Source: Parafrankia discariae
GTDB lineage: Bacteria > Actinomycetota > Actinomycetes > Frankiales > Frankiaceae
Assembly (NCBI RefSeq): GCF_000373365.1
Contig: NZ_KB891230.1
Coordinates: forward strand, 1-64,000
Length of the DNA stretch: 64,000 nucleotides
Reading direction: 5' to 3'
This document shows positions 16,336 through 25,318 of the stretch, piece after piece (the first letter of the stretch is position 1; the number at the start of each line of letters is the position of its first letter). The translations under genes and the position numbers were made by a program. The notes under the pieces are model-generated. The model saw only the letters and a program-made list of their open reading frames with translations. It made no database searches and had not been told where the DNA came from.

Positions 16336-16442
16336 GTGTGTTGTTTTTCGGGTTCGGAGCGGTCTCGGTGGGCAGCCCGGAACTGACCGGGTCGATGGAG
16401 CCGATCAGGCCGCCGCTCTACCGGCACCACAGGTGCTGGTCG

Positions 16443-16595
16443 CCCGCCCAGCGCAAGCAGGTCCTCGTGTGTGCCCTGTCAAACGATGTGATCGCCGTCG
16501 AGGACGACGATCCGGCCCAGGGTCGGCAGAGTCGGCGGTCGGGGCGCGATGGCGATTACGTTCCGGCTCGCGCAGAGGTTCTCCAACGCCCTCTG
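16443..16595 (-). pseudogene. ABC exporter ATPase, C-terminal fragment
   Basis: On the minus strand one frame reads NVIAIAPRPPTLPTLGRIVV then LDGDHIV, a stop at 16479, and QGTHEDLLALGG. This is the H-loop to end of an ABC exporter nucleotide-binding domain, where VIAIAHRL-type and QGTHDELL-type sequence is usual. The H-loop His is replaced by Pro and there is an in-frame stop. Only about 50 codons remain. The fragment supplies the out-of-frame last codons of the GT87 gene. Confidence 0.75.
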
Positions 16596-18106
16596 GCCCA
16601 GCGAACCCCCGCGGTGAGCGCGACGGCGGCGGCGCCCAGGACATATCCACCGGGTCGGGCGTAGGTGTCGGAGATGACCAGGTTCCGGAAGAGAGCCATG
16701 TACAGCACGTACGGCCCGATGGCGACCGCGATCCATTCGAGGCGGCCGGCGAGCACGGCCAGCACGGCGAGCAGCACCGCGTACCAGGGCTGGGCCGGCG
16801 TGGCGACGAGAAAGGCCGTCCCGACCAGCCACAGGGCCGCGCGTTCCACGGGTATCCGGGTCGGGTCGGTGCGCCACACCGCGAGGGCCGTCGCGGCGAT
16901 CATCAGCGCGGCGGCCGTCTTCGTCGCCGTCCCGGTCAGGCCCACCAGGCCGAGCAGCAGGAAACGGTGTCCTTCCGCGTAGCCCTCGACCGACAGGTAC
17001 TGGGGCAGGAATCCCAGCACGTCGGTGCCGACCACGGCGACATGCGGCAGGTAGGACAGACCGACGACCGCGGCGGCCGCACCGATGACGACGGGGCGGC
17101 GCCGCGCGGCGGCGGGCAGCAGGAGCGCGGGGTAGAGCTTGACCGCCACGGCGGCTCCCAGCAGTGCCCCGGCCGCGACCGCGACCCGCCGCGACGGACG
17201 CGACCGGAACGTCCGCGCGTCGTCTCGCTCCCGGTCGCCCGCGCCGCCGCCCGCCGGGGGACCGGTCCCGGCTGGGGCTCCTCCCCCGTCGATCGGCCCG
17301 GCCCGCGCTCGGGCGAGCAGCGCCAGCCCGGCGACGACGGCGAGTACGGCGAGCACGTCGACATGGGCGTCCATGCCGACGTCGAGTCCGGCCGCCGGCC
17401 CCCAGGCGTAGACGGCGGCCAGGCCCGGGGGGTGGCCGAACAGGGGAAGCACCCGGATCAGCAGGAGGGTCAGCAGCAGCGACAGCACGGCGGCGTACAT
17501 CTGGATCTTGTTCTCCCGGGGTGGACCGGGCAGGTAGTGCACGGCCGCGAAGTAGGCCTGGGCGACCGGCGGGTAGATCGTGTGGGCCGTCGGATAGTTG
17601 ATCCTCGTGCACCCGGGGCGGCGTCCGAGGTCGGCGCAGCCCGCTGGATCGGGCCACAGCCAGCGGTCCCGCAGCGGTGCCAGTTCCCTGGAGTCGGTGG
17701 CGTGGCGATACGGGTCGATGCCCGCGCTGGACACTTTTCCGTCCCAGGCGTAGCGGTAGAGGTCGTCGCTCATGCGCGGGCCGGACGTGAGCGCCAGGGC
17801 GTGCACCGCCACGGCACCGACCAGCAGCAACACGGTCAGGGCGCGCCCCGGCGCCATCCGCGCCAGCACGGCGACCGCGGCCAGGGCCACCGCCCACCAG
17901 CCGAGGACGAGGTAGAGAACAGCCGGCCCGCCGGGCAGCGGCCCCGGCCGCGTCATCACCGCGACTTCGAGGCCCAGGACGCCGGCCAGCAGAACACCCG
18001 CCCCGGACAACCGCAGGCGGCTGGATCGCGGCCCGCGCGCGTGGGCGCGCGCCGAGAGCTCGTCGCGCGTGGTGTCACGGCGGGTGACGCGGGAACTGGC
18101 GACCAT
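16556..18106 (-). CDS. GT87 (DUF2029)-type polyprenol-phosphate-dependent membrane glycosyltransferase
   Basis: 516 residues from ATG 18106 with about 11 predicted membrane helices, for example GVLLAGVLGLEVAVM and LYLVLGWWAVALAAVAVLA. A GT-C-like acidic loop after the second or third helix (SDDLYRYAWDGKVSSAGIDP) is followed by NYPTAHTIYPPVAQAYFA and, later, AVAVKLYPALLLPAAA, typical of GT87 mannosyltransferase-like enzymes. These transfer a sugar from polyprenyl phosphate to a periplasmic acceptor. The C-terminal ~15 residues read through an ABC-transporter remnant in another frame, so the native end has been replaced. It is divergent from the molybdopterin gene. Confidence 0.85.
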   Translation of the reverse strand: MVASSRVTRRDTTRDELSARAHARGPRSSRLRLSGAGVLLAGVLGLEVAVMTRPGPLPGGPAVLYLVLGWWAVALAAVAVLARMAPGRALTVLLLVGAVAVHALALTSGPRMSDDLYRYAWDGKVSSAGIDPYRHATDSRELAPLRDRWLWPDPAGCADLGRRPGCTRINYPTAHTIYPPVAQAYFAAVHYLPGPPRENKIQMYAAVLSLLLTLLLIRVLPLFGHPPGLAAVYAWGPAAGLDVGMDAHVDVLAVLAVVAGLALLARARAGPIDGGGAPAGTGPPAGGGAGDRERDDARTFRSRPSRRVAVAAGALLGAAVAVKLYPALLLPAAARRRPVVIGAAAAVVGLSYLPHVAVVGTDVLGFLPQYLSVEGYAEGHRFLLLGLVGLTGTATKTAAALMIAATALAVWRTDPTRIPVERAALWLVGTAFLVATPAQPWYAVLLAVLAVLAGRLEWIAVAIGPYVLYMALFRNLVISDTYARPGGYVLGAAAVALTAGVRWARGRWRTSARAGT

Positions 18107-18218
18107 GGGGCGAGCCTGCCGCCTCAGGACCGTCCAGAGACGGTGCCGCCCGGGACATCCGCGAATCGTAAGGAGACGATCAGGGATCTCGCGGGATCCG
18201 TCCCCTTACTGTCCGTGC

Positions 18219-19418
18219 GTGGAACCACGCGTCAGGACGTCGCCCACTTCGCCCGAGCGGTTGCGCCGCGGACCGTTCCGCCCCGGAGCCTTCAGCAGCC
18301 GCCTGCACGATCCGCGGATGGCGTCGCTGCTCGGGATCTGGCTCGGTGTCACGTTCGGGACGGCGTTCGCCACCGGGCTCGTCTCGCACTTCATGCAGCA
18401 TCCGCCGAGCTGGCTGCACTGGTGGTCACGGCCGGTCTGGTTCTACCGGCTGACCCAGGGGCTGCACGTCACGACCGGGCTGGCGAGTGTGCCGCTGCTG
18501 CTGGCGAAGCTGTGGACGGTCTATCCGCGGCTGTGGGAGTGGCCGCCGGTGCGGACCGTCGCGCACGCGCTGGAACGGATCTCGATCGTGCCGCTGATCG
18601 CCGGTGCGGTCTTCCAGCTCGCGACCGGCGTCGCGAACATCGCCCAGTGGTATCCGTTCCGGTTCTTCTTCACCGTCACGCACTACTGGGTCGCCTGGAT
18701 CACGATCGGCGCGCTGGTCGTGCACATCGCGGCGAAGTTCGCCGTCGTCCGGGCCAACGTCGGCCGCGGCCGGGCGGCGCGGGCACAGTTGACCGACCGG
18801 GTCAGCCGCCCCGAGCCCGCCGGCGACGGACTGTCCAGACGCGGGTTCGGCCTGGCGGTGGGCACCGCCGCCGGTGTGATCACGGCGACGACGGCCGGGC
18901 AGTTCGTTCCCGGGCTCGGTGACACCGTCCTGCTGGCGCCCCGCAAACCCGGTGTGGGGCCGCAACGGCTACCGGTCAACCGGACGGCGGCCGCGGCCCG
19001 CGTGCTCGTCGTCGCCCGGGACCCCGGCTACCGGCTCACCGTCGTCGGGCCCCGGCCGTTCTCCCTGTCGCTGGCCGAGCTGAACGCGTGGAGCCGCACC
19101 ACCGTGCGGCTTCCGATCACCTGCGTGGAGGGCTGGGCGGCGGACGCGACGTGGACCGGTGTGCGCCTGACCGACCTGCTCGACCGGGCCGGCATCCCGG
19201 CGGACGCCGGCGTGCGGGTGGAGTCCCTGGAATCCCGGGGGGGCTACCGGACCAGTGAGGTCGGGCCGACGCACGCCCGGGATCCGGCGACGCTGCTGGC
19301 CACCCGGCTCGGCGGCGAGGTTCTCCACCTCGACCACGGCTACCCGGCGCGGCTGATCGCGCCCAACCGGCCGGGGGTCCTGCAGACGAAATGGGTGCAC
19401 CGGGTGGTGATGGTGTGA
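18219..19418 (+). CDS. Cytochrome-b561-like membrane domain fused to a sulfite-oxidase-type molybdopterin domain
   Basis: About 399 residues from GTG 18219. Residues ~35-190 form a four-helix membrane region with spaced histidines (LLGIWLGVTFGTAFATGLVS, then WFYRLTQGLHVTTGLASVPL, AHALERISIV, THYWVAWITIGALVVHIAAK) suitable for haem b. A twin-arginine-like SRRGFGLAVG and a hydrophobic stretch follow. From ~residue 260 a SUOX-type domain has LPITCVEGWAADATWTGVRL, with Cys302 as the likely molybdenum ligand, and then LEVLHLDHGYPARLIAPNRP-like sequence before KWVHRVVMV. It should be a membrane-bound redox enzyme facing outward. The substrate is unknown. It overlaps the next gene by 4 bp. Confidence 0.85.
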   Translation: MEPRVRTSPTSPERLRRGPFRPGAFSSRLHDPRMASLLGIWLGVTFGTAFATGLVSHFMQHPPSWLHWWSRPVWFYRLTQGLHVTTGLASVPLLLAKLWTVYPRLWEWPPVRTVAHALERISIVPLIAGAVFQLATGVANIAQWYPFRFFFTVTHYWVAWITIGALVVHIAAKFAVVRANVGRGRAARAQLTDRVSRPEPAGDGLSRRGFGLAVGTAAGVITATTAGQFVPGLGDTVLLAPRKPGVGPQRLPVNRTAAAARVLVVARDPGYRLTVVGPRPFSLSLAELNAWSRTTVRLPITCVEGWAADATWTGVRLTDLLDRAGIPADAGVRVESLESRGGYRTSEVGPTHARDPATLLATRLGGEVLHLDHGYPARLIAPNRPGVLQTKWVHRVVMV

Positions 19419-19876
19419 ACGGCACCGACCGTGGCCGGATCCTGCGCCGGCTCGCGCGCGGGTTCGCCGCGCGCGGGCTCGCCGCGCTCACGGGTTTGGC
19501 GGTGGCCGGCTACGGCATCGCCGGGCTGATGACGCACACCCGGGCCACCCACCCGGCGAACTCGCTGGCCTGGCTGCTGACAGGGATCGTCGCCCACGAC
19601 GTGGTCGTGGTGCCGGTCGTCGCGCTGATCGGCCTCGTGCTGAGCCGGCTCGTTCCCGGGCCGTACCGCGCGGTGGTCCAGGGGGCCCTGATCGTCTCCG
19701 GATCGGTCGCCCTGGCCAGCCTTCCGCTGTGGCGCGGCTACGGCGGCAGCCCGGGCAACCCGTCGGTCGACGCGCTGCCCTACGGGCGCAACCTGCTGAT
19801 CGTGCTGGGCGGTGTCTGGGCGGTCGCCTCGATGCTCATGGCCTACCGATGGTGGCGGTCGCGCCTCCCGGGCTGA
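19415..19876 (+). CDS. Small four-helix membrane protein
   Basis: About 153 residues from GTG 19415, which overlaps the oxidoreductase stop as GTGA. Four hydrophobic helices are visible: LAALTGLAVAGYGIAGLM, SLAWLLTGIVAHDVVVVPVV, VVQGALIVSGSVALASLPLW and LLIVLGGVWAVASMLMAYRW. A conserved GYGGSPGNPSVD lies in the third loop. I recognise no named family, although it recurs next to b561/molybdopterin fusions in actinobacteria as I recall. It is probably a partner subunit of the upstream enzyme. Confidence 0.7.
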   Translation: MNGTDRGRILRRLARGFAARGLAALTGLAVAGYGIAGLMTHTRATHPANSLAWLLTGIVAHDVVVVPVVALIGLVLSRLVPGPYRAVVQGALIVSGSVALASLPLWRGYGGSPGNPSVDALPYGRNLLIVLGGVWAVASMLMAYRWWRSRLPG

Positions 19877-19892
19877 GACCGACCGCCACCGT

Positions 19893-20594
19893 TCACTCGG
19901 CGGTGCCGGGCCTGGGCCGACCAGCTGGACCGAGCCCGGCGAAGTACCGACCGGCTCGTTCGGACACACCGGTGACGGCCAGCCCGGCGGCCTCGGCGAC
20001 CGGGCCGATCCCGTCCACCCCCACCGCGGCCCACCGGAACGGAGCGCTGGTGACACCCGCCGCTTCCAGCGTCGCCAGGTAGCTCCGCGTCGGCCGGCCG
20101 GGAGCGTCGAGCTCCACCAGGGCACGGCCGTCGCGGGCCAGCAGCGTCGCCACGCGGCTCAGCAGCCGGACCGGATCACCGCCGATGCCGATGTTGCCGT
20201 CCGCCAGCAGGATCTCGCGCCAGTCCCCGGCACCCGGGACGGGCCCGAACACGTCCCGGTGCAGCGCCACCGCCCCGGCGCGCCGGGCCAGCAGGACCGC
20301 ACCCGCCGCGACGTCGATGCCGAGCGCCGGCACGCCGCGGCGGACGAGAGCCGCGGCGATGCGCCCGGGACCGCATCCGACGTCCAGGGTGGGCCCGGCG
20401 CAGGCCTCGACCATCGCCTCGTCGCCCGGGACGAGGCCGCCCAGCCACTGATCCACCGGAAGTAACCCGCGTCCCGCGGGATGCACCGCCCACAGGCCGA
20501 CGGCCGGAGTGCGCAGCGCGACCTCGTAGAGCTCGCTCGGATGAGGCCGGGGGCGAACGTCACGTGGCCGGACCCACGCCGCCTGGGTGGTCAT
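19893..20594 (-). CDS. Class I SAM-dependent methyltransferase
   Basis: 233 residues from ATG 20594, which overlaps the DUF2064 stop (ATGA). Motif I is TLDVGCGPGRIAAALVRRGV, then LGIDVAAGAVLLARRAGA (motif II acid), WREILLADGNIGIGGDPVRL and a C-terminal core of the Rossmann-like fold. The N-terminus (ELYEVALRTPAVGLWAVHPA) is typical of the methyltransferases found in this neighbourhood. Substrate is unknown; the surrounding sugar-modifying genes suggest a glycan or lipid intermediate. Confidence 0.85.
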   Translation of the reverse strand: MTTQAAWVRPRDVRPRPHPSELYEVALRTPAVGLWAVHPAGRGLLPVDQWLGGLVPGDEAMVEACAGPTLDVGCGPGRIAAALVRRGVPALGIDVAAGAVLLARRAGAVALHRDVFGPVPGAGDWREILLADGNIGIGGDPVRLLSRVATLLARDGRALVELDAPGRPTRSYLATLEAAGVTSAPFRWAAVGVDGIGPVAEAAGLAVTGVSERAGRYFAGLGPAGRPRPGTAE

Positions 20595-21328
20595 CCCCAC
20601 TCCCCCGCCGCTCCGACCGGCACCGCGAGTCGCGGTCGGAGGTCGTCGACGACCGCGGCGAACCGGCTGCCGGGTGCGAGGGCGGCCACCGGCGCCACGT
20701 CCGCGACGGTGTCGACGTCACGGAGCACGGCCAGTTCCCCCACCCGCAGGCCCGCCGCGCGCAGCCGGGCACGCTGGTGCGCGCCGGTCTCGGCTGTCGA
20801 CGTCCGCACGCCCCGCACCAGGCTGCCGTCCGACGAGCGCAGTCCCAGCGCCCACCAGCCGCCGTCGAGCGCCCGCCCGAGGACGGCGTCGGAGCCGGCG
20901 CGCATCCGCCGCGCCGCGGCGACCAGATCGTCCTGGTCGAGCTGCGGGGTGTCCATCCCGATCAGCAGGGCGGGCTGTCCGTGCACGGCGTCGAAGGCCG
21001 CGGCGAGACGGACGTCGAACGGTCCGTCGGTCTGACCGACCACGGTGAACTCCGGCGGCAGCCAGGGACCCGGCTGACCGTCGAGGACGACCATCGGCCG
21101 GGCCCTCAGCGTCCGGCTCGCGGCAGCGACCGCGTCGAGGGTGTCCGCGAGCGCGGCAGCCGCCAGCCGGGCGGCCTCGGCCGGGCTGTAAGGAGGCGTC
21201 AGACGGGTCTTGACCCGCCCGGGCACCGGTTCCTTGGCGATGACGAGCAGGTACAGCCCGGCGGCGGACTCCGGCCGCCCGGACACGGCGGCCGGCTGTT
21301 CGTGGTTCTCTTGACCGCGGTCGGTCAT
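20591..21328 (-). CDS. DUF2064 (TIGR04282) glycosyltransferase-like protein
   Basis: 245 residues from ATG 21328. It has a GT-A-like nucleotide-sugar fold: LLVIAKEPVPGRVKTRL, then FDVRLAAAFD, ALLIGMDTPQLDQDDLVAAA (DxD-like region) and DAVLGRALDGGWWALGL. The family is annotated from arsenosugar and cofactor-related loci but is found widely. The 4-bp overlaps with both neighbours indicate one transcript with the GT2 gene and the methyltransferase. Confidence 0.88.
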   Translation of the reverse strand: MTDRGQENHEQPAAVSGRPESAAGLYLLVIAKEPVPGRVKTRLTPPYSPAEAARLAAAALADTLDAVAAASRTLRARPMVVLDGQPGPWLPPEFTVVGQTDGPFDVRLAAAFDAVHGQPALLIGMDTPQLDQDDLVAAARRMRAGSDAVLGRALDGGWWALGLRSSDGSLVRGVRTSTAETGAHQRARLRAAGLRVGELAVLRDVDTVADVAPVAALAPGSRFAAVVDDLRPRLAVPVGAAGEWG

Positions 21329-22152
21329 GGCAGCCGGCGCAGGATCGCCGACATGTCCCGGACCGCGCGGGCGGTTCCGGTGGCCGTTCCGGTGACCTTG
21401 GACCTGCCGCTGCGGGGCAGGTACCGGACGTCGGACTCGGCGATGTGCCAGCCGGCGGCGGCCGCGCGGGCGACGAGCTCCAGTGGATAGCCGAACCGTC
21501 GGTCGGTGATCCCCAGCCTGAGCAGATCGGTCCGGCGGGCCACCCGCATCGGACCCAGGTCACGGATCGGCACCCCGCACCGCCGCCGCACGGCGGCTAC
21601 GACCACGGCGTTTCCGACCCTGGCGTGCACGGGCCAGGCTCCGGCGGCGGCCGGTCGCCGCCGACCGAGGACCAGATCCGCCCGGCCGTCGGTCACCGAC
21701 CGGACGAGCCGCGGGAGCTCGGCCGGGTCGAGGGACGCGTCGGCGTCGCAGCAGCAGACGACGGTGGCGGTGGACGCGAGCAGGCCGGCGTGGACAGCGG
21801 CTCCATAGCCACGCTGGGGCACCGAGACCACCTCGGCGCCGAGTTCCCGAGCCAGGCGCGCCGAGCCGTCCCTGGACCCGTTGTCGGCGACGATCGCCCG
21901 GTAGCCGGCTGGCAGGCGCGAGAGCACCCAGGGCAACGCGGCAGCCTCGTCCAGGCACGGGAAGATCACATCCACCGTGTCGGCGAGGCCGGGGGGAACC
22001 GCGTCGGCGAGGCCGGGGGGATCGGCTGACGGTGCCGAACCCTCCGACTCCCGGGAGACGGCGGATGCTCGCGGACCCGCGGATCCGTCCCCTTCGACAT
22101 GTCCGGCCGGGGGCCGGTGGGCGATGCCCGGCGAACCGCGTTCAGCGACCAT
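21325..22152 (-). CDS. GT2 glycosyltransferase (polyprenol-phosphate sugar transferase-like)
   Basis: About 275 residues from ATG 22152; GTG 22170 is an alternative. After a variable 60-residue leader with a short direct duplication (PPGLAD twice) comes the GT-A core: VDVIFPCLDEAAALPWVLSR, YRAIVADNGSRDGSARLA, VVSVPQRGYGAAVHAGLLAS, the metal-binding CCCDADASLDP, and RFGYPLELVARAAAAGWHI. This is the dolichol-phosphate-mannose-synthase-like type and would charge the polyprenyl phosphate used by the GT87 enzyme nearby. There is no membrane helix at the end. Confidence 0.87.
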   Translation of the reverse strand: MVAERGSPGIAHRPPAGHVEGDGSAGPRASAVSRESEGSAPSADPPGLADAVPPGLADTVDVIFPCLDEAAALPWVLSRLPAGYRAIVADNGSRDGSARLARELGAEVVSVPQRGYGAAVHAGLLASTATVVCCCDADASLDPAELPRLVRSVTDGRADLVLGRRRPAAAGAWPVHARVGNAVVVAAVRRRCGVPIRDLGPMRVARRTDLLRLGITDRRFGYPLELVARAAAAGWHIAESDVRYLPRSGRSKVTGTATGTARAVRDMSAILRRLP

Positions 22153-22315
22153 GGGCCGCACGCTAGTCACCGAACGTGCTCACAGTTCTTACGGAACGAG
22201 GAACGAAGCGGGTAGCGGGGCCGCCCGCGGCGACACCGCCGGCAGAGGTTACGAATCACGAACGTCCGACCGTGCCGCGCGTCCGGGGCGTATCCCCCCG
22301 TCTACCGTGGGCGGC

Positions 22316-23041
22316 GTGGCACGGGTCCTGCTGGTCGATGACGACACCACGGTGGCCGACGTCGTCAGCCGGTACCTGTCCAACGCCGGCTTCGAGGTGG
22401 ACACCGCGGCCGACGGCTGGGCCGCGCTCGCGGCCGCCGAACGGAATCCACCGGACCTGGTCGTGCTCGACCTGATGTTGCCGGGCCTGCCCGGCCTGGA
22501 GGTCTGCCGCCGGCTGCGTGGCCACGGTCACGTTCCGGTGGTGATGCTCACCGCGCTGGGCGCGGAGTCAGATCGGATCACCGGCCTGGAGACCGGTGCC
22601 GACGACTACGTGACCAAGCCGTTCTCGCCCCGTGAGCTCGTCCTGCGGGTCCAGTCCGTGCTGCGGCGCACCCGGGAACCACCGCCGGGGGTCGCCGGCC
22701 GGCCGGTCCTGCGTGGCGGCGGCCTCGTCGTCGACGTCGCCGCCCGGACCGCCACCCGGGACGGGCGCACGCTGGCGCTCACGGTCCGCGAGTTCGACCT
22801 GCTCGCCTTCCTGCTGCGGCATCCCGGCGAGGCGTTCTCCCGGGCGGCGCTGCTGGAACGGGTCTGGGGCTGGACCTACGGCGACACCTCGACCGTCACC
22901 GTGCACATCCGCCGGCTCCGGGAGAAGATCGAGACAGATCCGACCTCCCCCACCGTGCTCACCACCGTGTGGGGCGTCGGCTACCGGTGCGACCTGACCG
23001 TCAGCGCCGTCCCCACCGGCGGGTCGACGGGGGGCGGCTGA
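22316..23041 (+). CDS. OmpR/PhoB-family response regulator
   Basis: About 241 residues from GTG 22316 (VARVLLVDDDTTVADVV). The receiver has acidic VDDD, phospho-acceptor Asp in LVVLDLMLPGLPG, Thr in VVMLTALG and Lys in YVTKPFSPRELVL. A winged-helix DNA-binding domain follows at ~135-235 (TVREFDLLAFLLRHPGEAFS, then VWGWTYGDTSTVTVHIRRLR). The gene lies 3 bp before the sensor kinase, so the pair is an operon. It is divergent from the GT2 gene over a 163-bp spacer, and it may control the glycan/redox genes on both sides; that is inference from position. Confidence 0.92.
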   Translation: MARVLLVDDDTTVADVVSRYLSNAGFEVDTAADGWAALAAAERNPPDLVVLDLMLPGLPGLEVCRRLRGHGHVPVVMLTALGAESDRITGLETGADDYVTKPFSPRELVLRVQSVLRRTREPPPGVAGRPVLRGGGLVVDVAARTATRDGRTLALTVREFDLLAFLLRHPGEAFSRAALLERVWGWTYGDTSTVTVHIRRLREKIETDPTSPTVLTTVWGVGYRCDLTVSAVPTGGSTGGG

Positions 23042-23044
23042 GCG

Positions 23045-24202
23045 GTGGGACCGAAACTGCAGATCGCCGCGATCGCGCTCGCCTGCTCGATCACGGCCCC
23101 GGTCCTCGCCGCACCGGCGCTGCGCCGGTTCCGCCGTGCCTCGCTGGGCGTCTGGGGGGCCGCGGTCATCGCCATCGGGGTGAGCGGCATGGCCGCCGCG
23201 GTCGCCGTCACCGCCCAGGCGATGTTCCTCTCCGACCACGACCTCGACGTCGTACTCCTCGTGGTCGCCGTCTCCGGGACGGTGACCGCCCTGATGATGC
23301 TGTGGCTCGGGTTGCCAGTCGCGCGTGCCTCCAGAGCACTCACCGACGCCGCGGGCCGGCTCGGCGGCACCGATTACCACCCGCTGGCCACACCGCCGCC
23401 CAGCGCCGAACTCGCGGCGATCGCCCACGCCCTCGACGAGACGCACGCGCGGCTGCTGGCCGCGCTGGAACGCGAACGGGCCCTCGAAGCGAGCCGCCGG
23501 GAACTGGTCTCCTGGGTCAGCCACGACCTGCGCACCCCCATCGCGGGAATCCGGGCCGTCGCCGAGGCCCTCGACGACGGTGTCGTCGACGACCCGGAGA
23601 CCGTCGCCGCCTACCACCGGACGATGGTGTCGAACGCCGAGCGGCTGACCACACTGATCGACGAACTGTTCGAGCTGTCCAGGCTGCATTCCGGAGCCCT
23701 GGAACTGACCCTGGAAAACGTCCGGGTCGCCGACGTCGTCTCCGAAGTGATCTCCACCGCCGATCCGATCGCCCGTGCCAAGGGCGTCCGGCTCACCGGC
23801 CAGGTCGATGAGACCGACCGGTTCGAGGTGGACGTCGTCGAGGTCGGACGAGTACTGACCAACCTGGTGGCCAACGCGATCCGGCACACCCCCAGCGACG
23901 GCGCCGTCGCCGTCGCCGCGACGGTGGCGGACGGACGCGCGGAGCTCTCCGTCTCCGACGCCTGCGGCGGCATACCCGCCTCCGACCTCGACCGGCTCTT
24001 CGACACCGGCTACCGCGGCGAGAGCGCGCGGACCCCCCCGAAGACCGGCCAGCACGCCGGTTCCGGCAGTGGCACGGGGGCCGGCGCCGGCATCGGCCTG
24101 GCCATCGTCCGCGCCGTGGTCGAGGCCCACGGCGGCGAGGTGAGCGTCCACAACATCACCGGGGGATGCCGGTTCGTCGTCGGTCTCCCCGCCGCTTCCT
24201 GA
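23045..24202 (+). CDS. Sensor histidine kinase (HAMP type)
   Basis: 385 residues from GTG 23045. Two membrane segments (IAAIALACSITAPVLAAPAL and a pair around VLLVVAVSGTVTALMMLWLG) surround a short loop, followed by a HAMP-like linker and the H-box ELVSWVSHDLRTPIAGIRAV with His160. The ATPase domain has LTNLVANAIRHTPSDGA (N box), SDACGGIP and GAGIGLAIVRAVVEAHGG. An insertion rich in Gly and Ser (GQHAGSGSGTGAG) lies between the F and G2 boxes. It pairs with the OmpR regulator directly upstream. Confidence 0.92.
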   Translation: MGPKLQIAAIALACSITAPVLAAPALRRFRRASLGVWGAAVIAIGVSGMAAAVAVTAQAMFLSDHDLDVVLLVVAVSGTVTALMMLWLGLPVARASRALTDAAGRLGGTDYHPLATPPPSAELAAIAHALDETHARLLAALERERALEASRRELVSWVSHDLRTPIAGIRAVAEALDDGVVDDPETVAAYHRTMVSNAERLTTLIDELFELSRLHSGALELTLENVRVADVVSEVISTADPIARAKGVRLTGQVDETDRFEVDVVEVGRVLTNLVANAIRHTPSDGAVAVAATVADGRAELSVSDACGGIPASDLDRLFDTGYRGESARTPPKTGQHAGSGSGTGAGAGIGLAIVRAVVEAHGGEVSVHNITGGCRFVVGLPAAS

Positions 24203-24271
24203 CCAGACCGCCACGACGCCGTCAGCGGATCGTAAGGTCCAGCGCGTGGGCCCGGCGATACCGTCGCCGAC

Positions 24272-25318
24272 GTGCGCGTACTCATCACCGGCGGGGCCGG
24301 GTTCATCGGCTCCCACATCGTCGACCTCCTGCTCGCGGCCGGCGAGGAGGTACGCGTCCTGGACGCGCTGCTGCCCGACGCGCACCGGCGACAGCCTGAG
24401 ATCGACGACCGCGCACATCTCCTGATCGGCGACGTACGCGACGCGGACCAGGTCCGCGCCGCCCTGGCCGGTGTGGACGCCGTCTGCCACCAGGCGGCGA
24501 TGGTGGGCATGGGCGTCGACCTCACCGACCTCCCGGCCTACGTGTCCCACAACGACCTCGGCACGGCCGTGCTCCTGGCGGAGATGGCCCGCGCCGGAAC
24601 GCCGCGCCTGGTCCTGGCGAGCTCGATGGTCGTCTACGGTGAAGGCGCGTACCGGTGCGCCGTGGACGGCCCGGTGCGCCCGGCTCGCCGGCTGGAGGCC
24701 GACCTGGCCGCGGGCCTGTTCGAACCGCGCTGCCCGGCATGCCGGCGGCCACTCGAACCGTGCCCCGTCACGGAGGACGCCCCGCTCGACCCGCGCAGCG
24801 TCTACGCGGCTACCAAACTAGCCCAGGAGAACCTCTCCGCCGCGTGGGCCGCGGCCAGCGGCGGCAGCGTCATCGCCCTGCGTTATCACAATGCCTACGG
24901 GCCTCGAATGCCGAAAAACACCCCCTACGCGGGCGTCGCGTCCATCTTCCGCAGCGCCCTGGAACGCGGCGAAAGCCCCGCGGTGTTCGAGGACGGCGGC
25001 CAACTTCGCGACTTCGTGCACGTCACCGACATCGCCCGGGCCAACGGGCTCGCCCTGAAATGGCCCGATGCCGAACCTGGCCGGTTGAACGCGTTCAACA
25101 TCGGAAGCGGCCGGGCGCACACGATCGGCGACATGGCGGACGCCCTCGCGCGTGCGCACGGCGGTCCAGAACCGACAACCACCGGCCGCTACCGTCCGGG
25201 CGACGTCCGACACGTGTTCGCGTCCTCCGCCCGGGCCGGGGAAACCCTCGGCTACCACGCGGCGGTCACCTTCGACAAAGGGATGGTCGACTTCGCCGGC
25301 GCGCCACTGCGCTCCTGA
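24272..25318 (+). CDS. NAD-dependent sugar-nucleotide epimerase/dehydratase
   Basis: 348 residues from GTG 24272. The Rossmann start is RVLITGGAGFIGSHIVDLLL; DVRDADQVRAALAGVDAVCH and SSMVVYGEGAYRC follow. The catalytic YAATK (Tyr-x3-Lys) lies in RSVYAATKLAQENLS, then RYHNAYGPRMPKNTPYAGVA. A four-Cys insertion (CPACRRPLEPC, with one further Cys before it) at ~150 looks like a small zinc ribbon and is typical of a sub-branch of these enzymes. The substrate is probably a nucleotide hexose for the neighbouring transferases. Confidence 0.88.
   Translation: MRVLITGGAGFIGSHIVDLLLAAGEEVRVLDALLPDAHRRQPEIDDRAHLLIGDVRDADQVRAALAGVDAVCHQAAMVGMGVDLTDLPAYVSHNDLGTAVLLAEMARAGTPRLVLASSMVVYGEGAYRCAVDGPVRPARRLEADLAAGLFEPRCPACRRPLEPCPVTEDAPLDPRSVYAATKLAQENLSAAWAAASGGSVIALRYHNAYGPRMPKNTPYAGVASIFRSALERGESPAVFEDGGQLRDFVHVTDIARANGLALKWPDAEPGRLNAFNIGSGRAHTIGDMADALARAHGGPEPTTTGRYRPGDVRHVFASSARAGETLGYHAAVTFDKGMVDFAGAPLRS

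Noticed and set aside
16186-16386. Small protein read through tRNA-Met and its terminator
   Set aside because: The frame is a translation of the tRNA and hairpin and has no gene-like start.
22568-24550. 660-residue minus-strand open frame opposite the two-component pair
   Set aside because: It is the reverse shadow of two well-supported genes (OmpR regulator and kinase), with a low-complexity Gly/Asp-rich translation.
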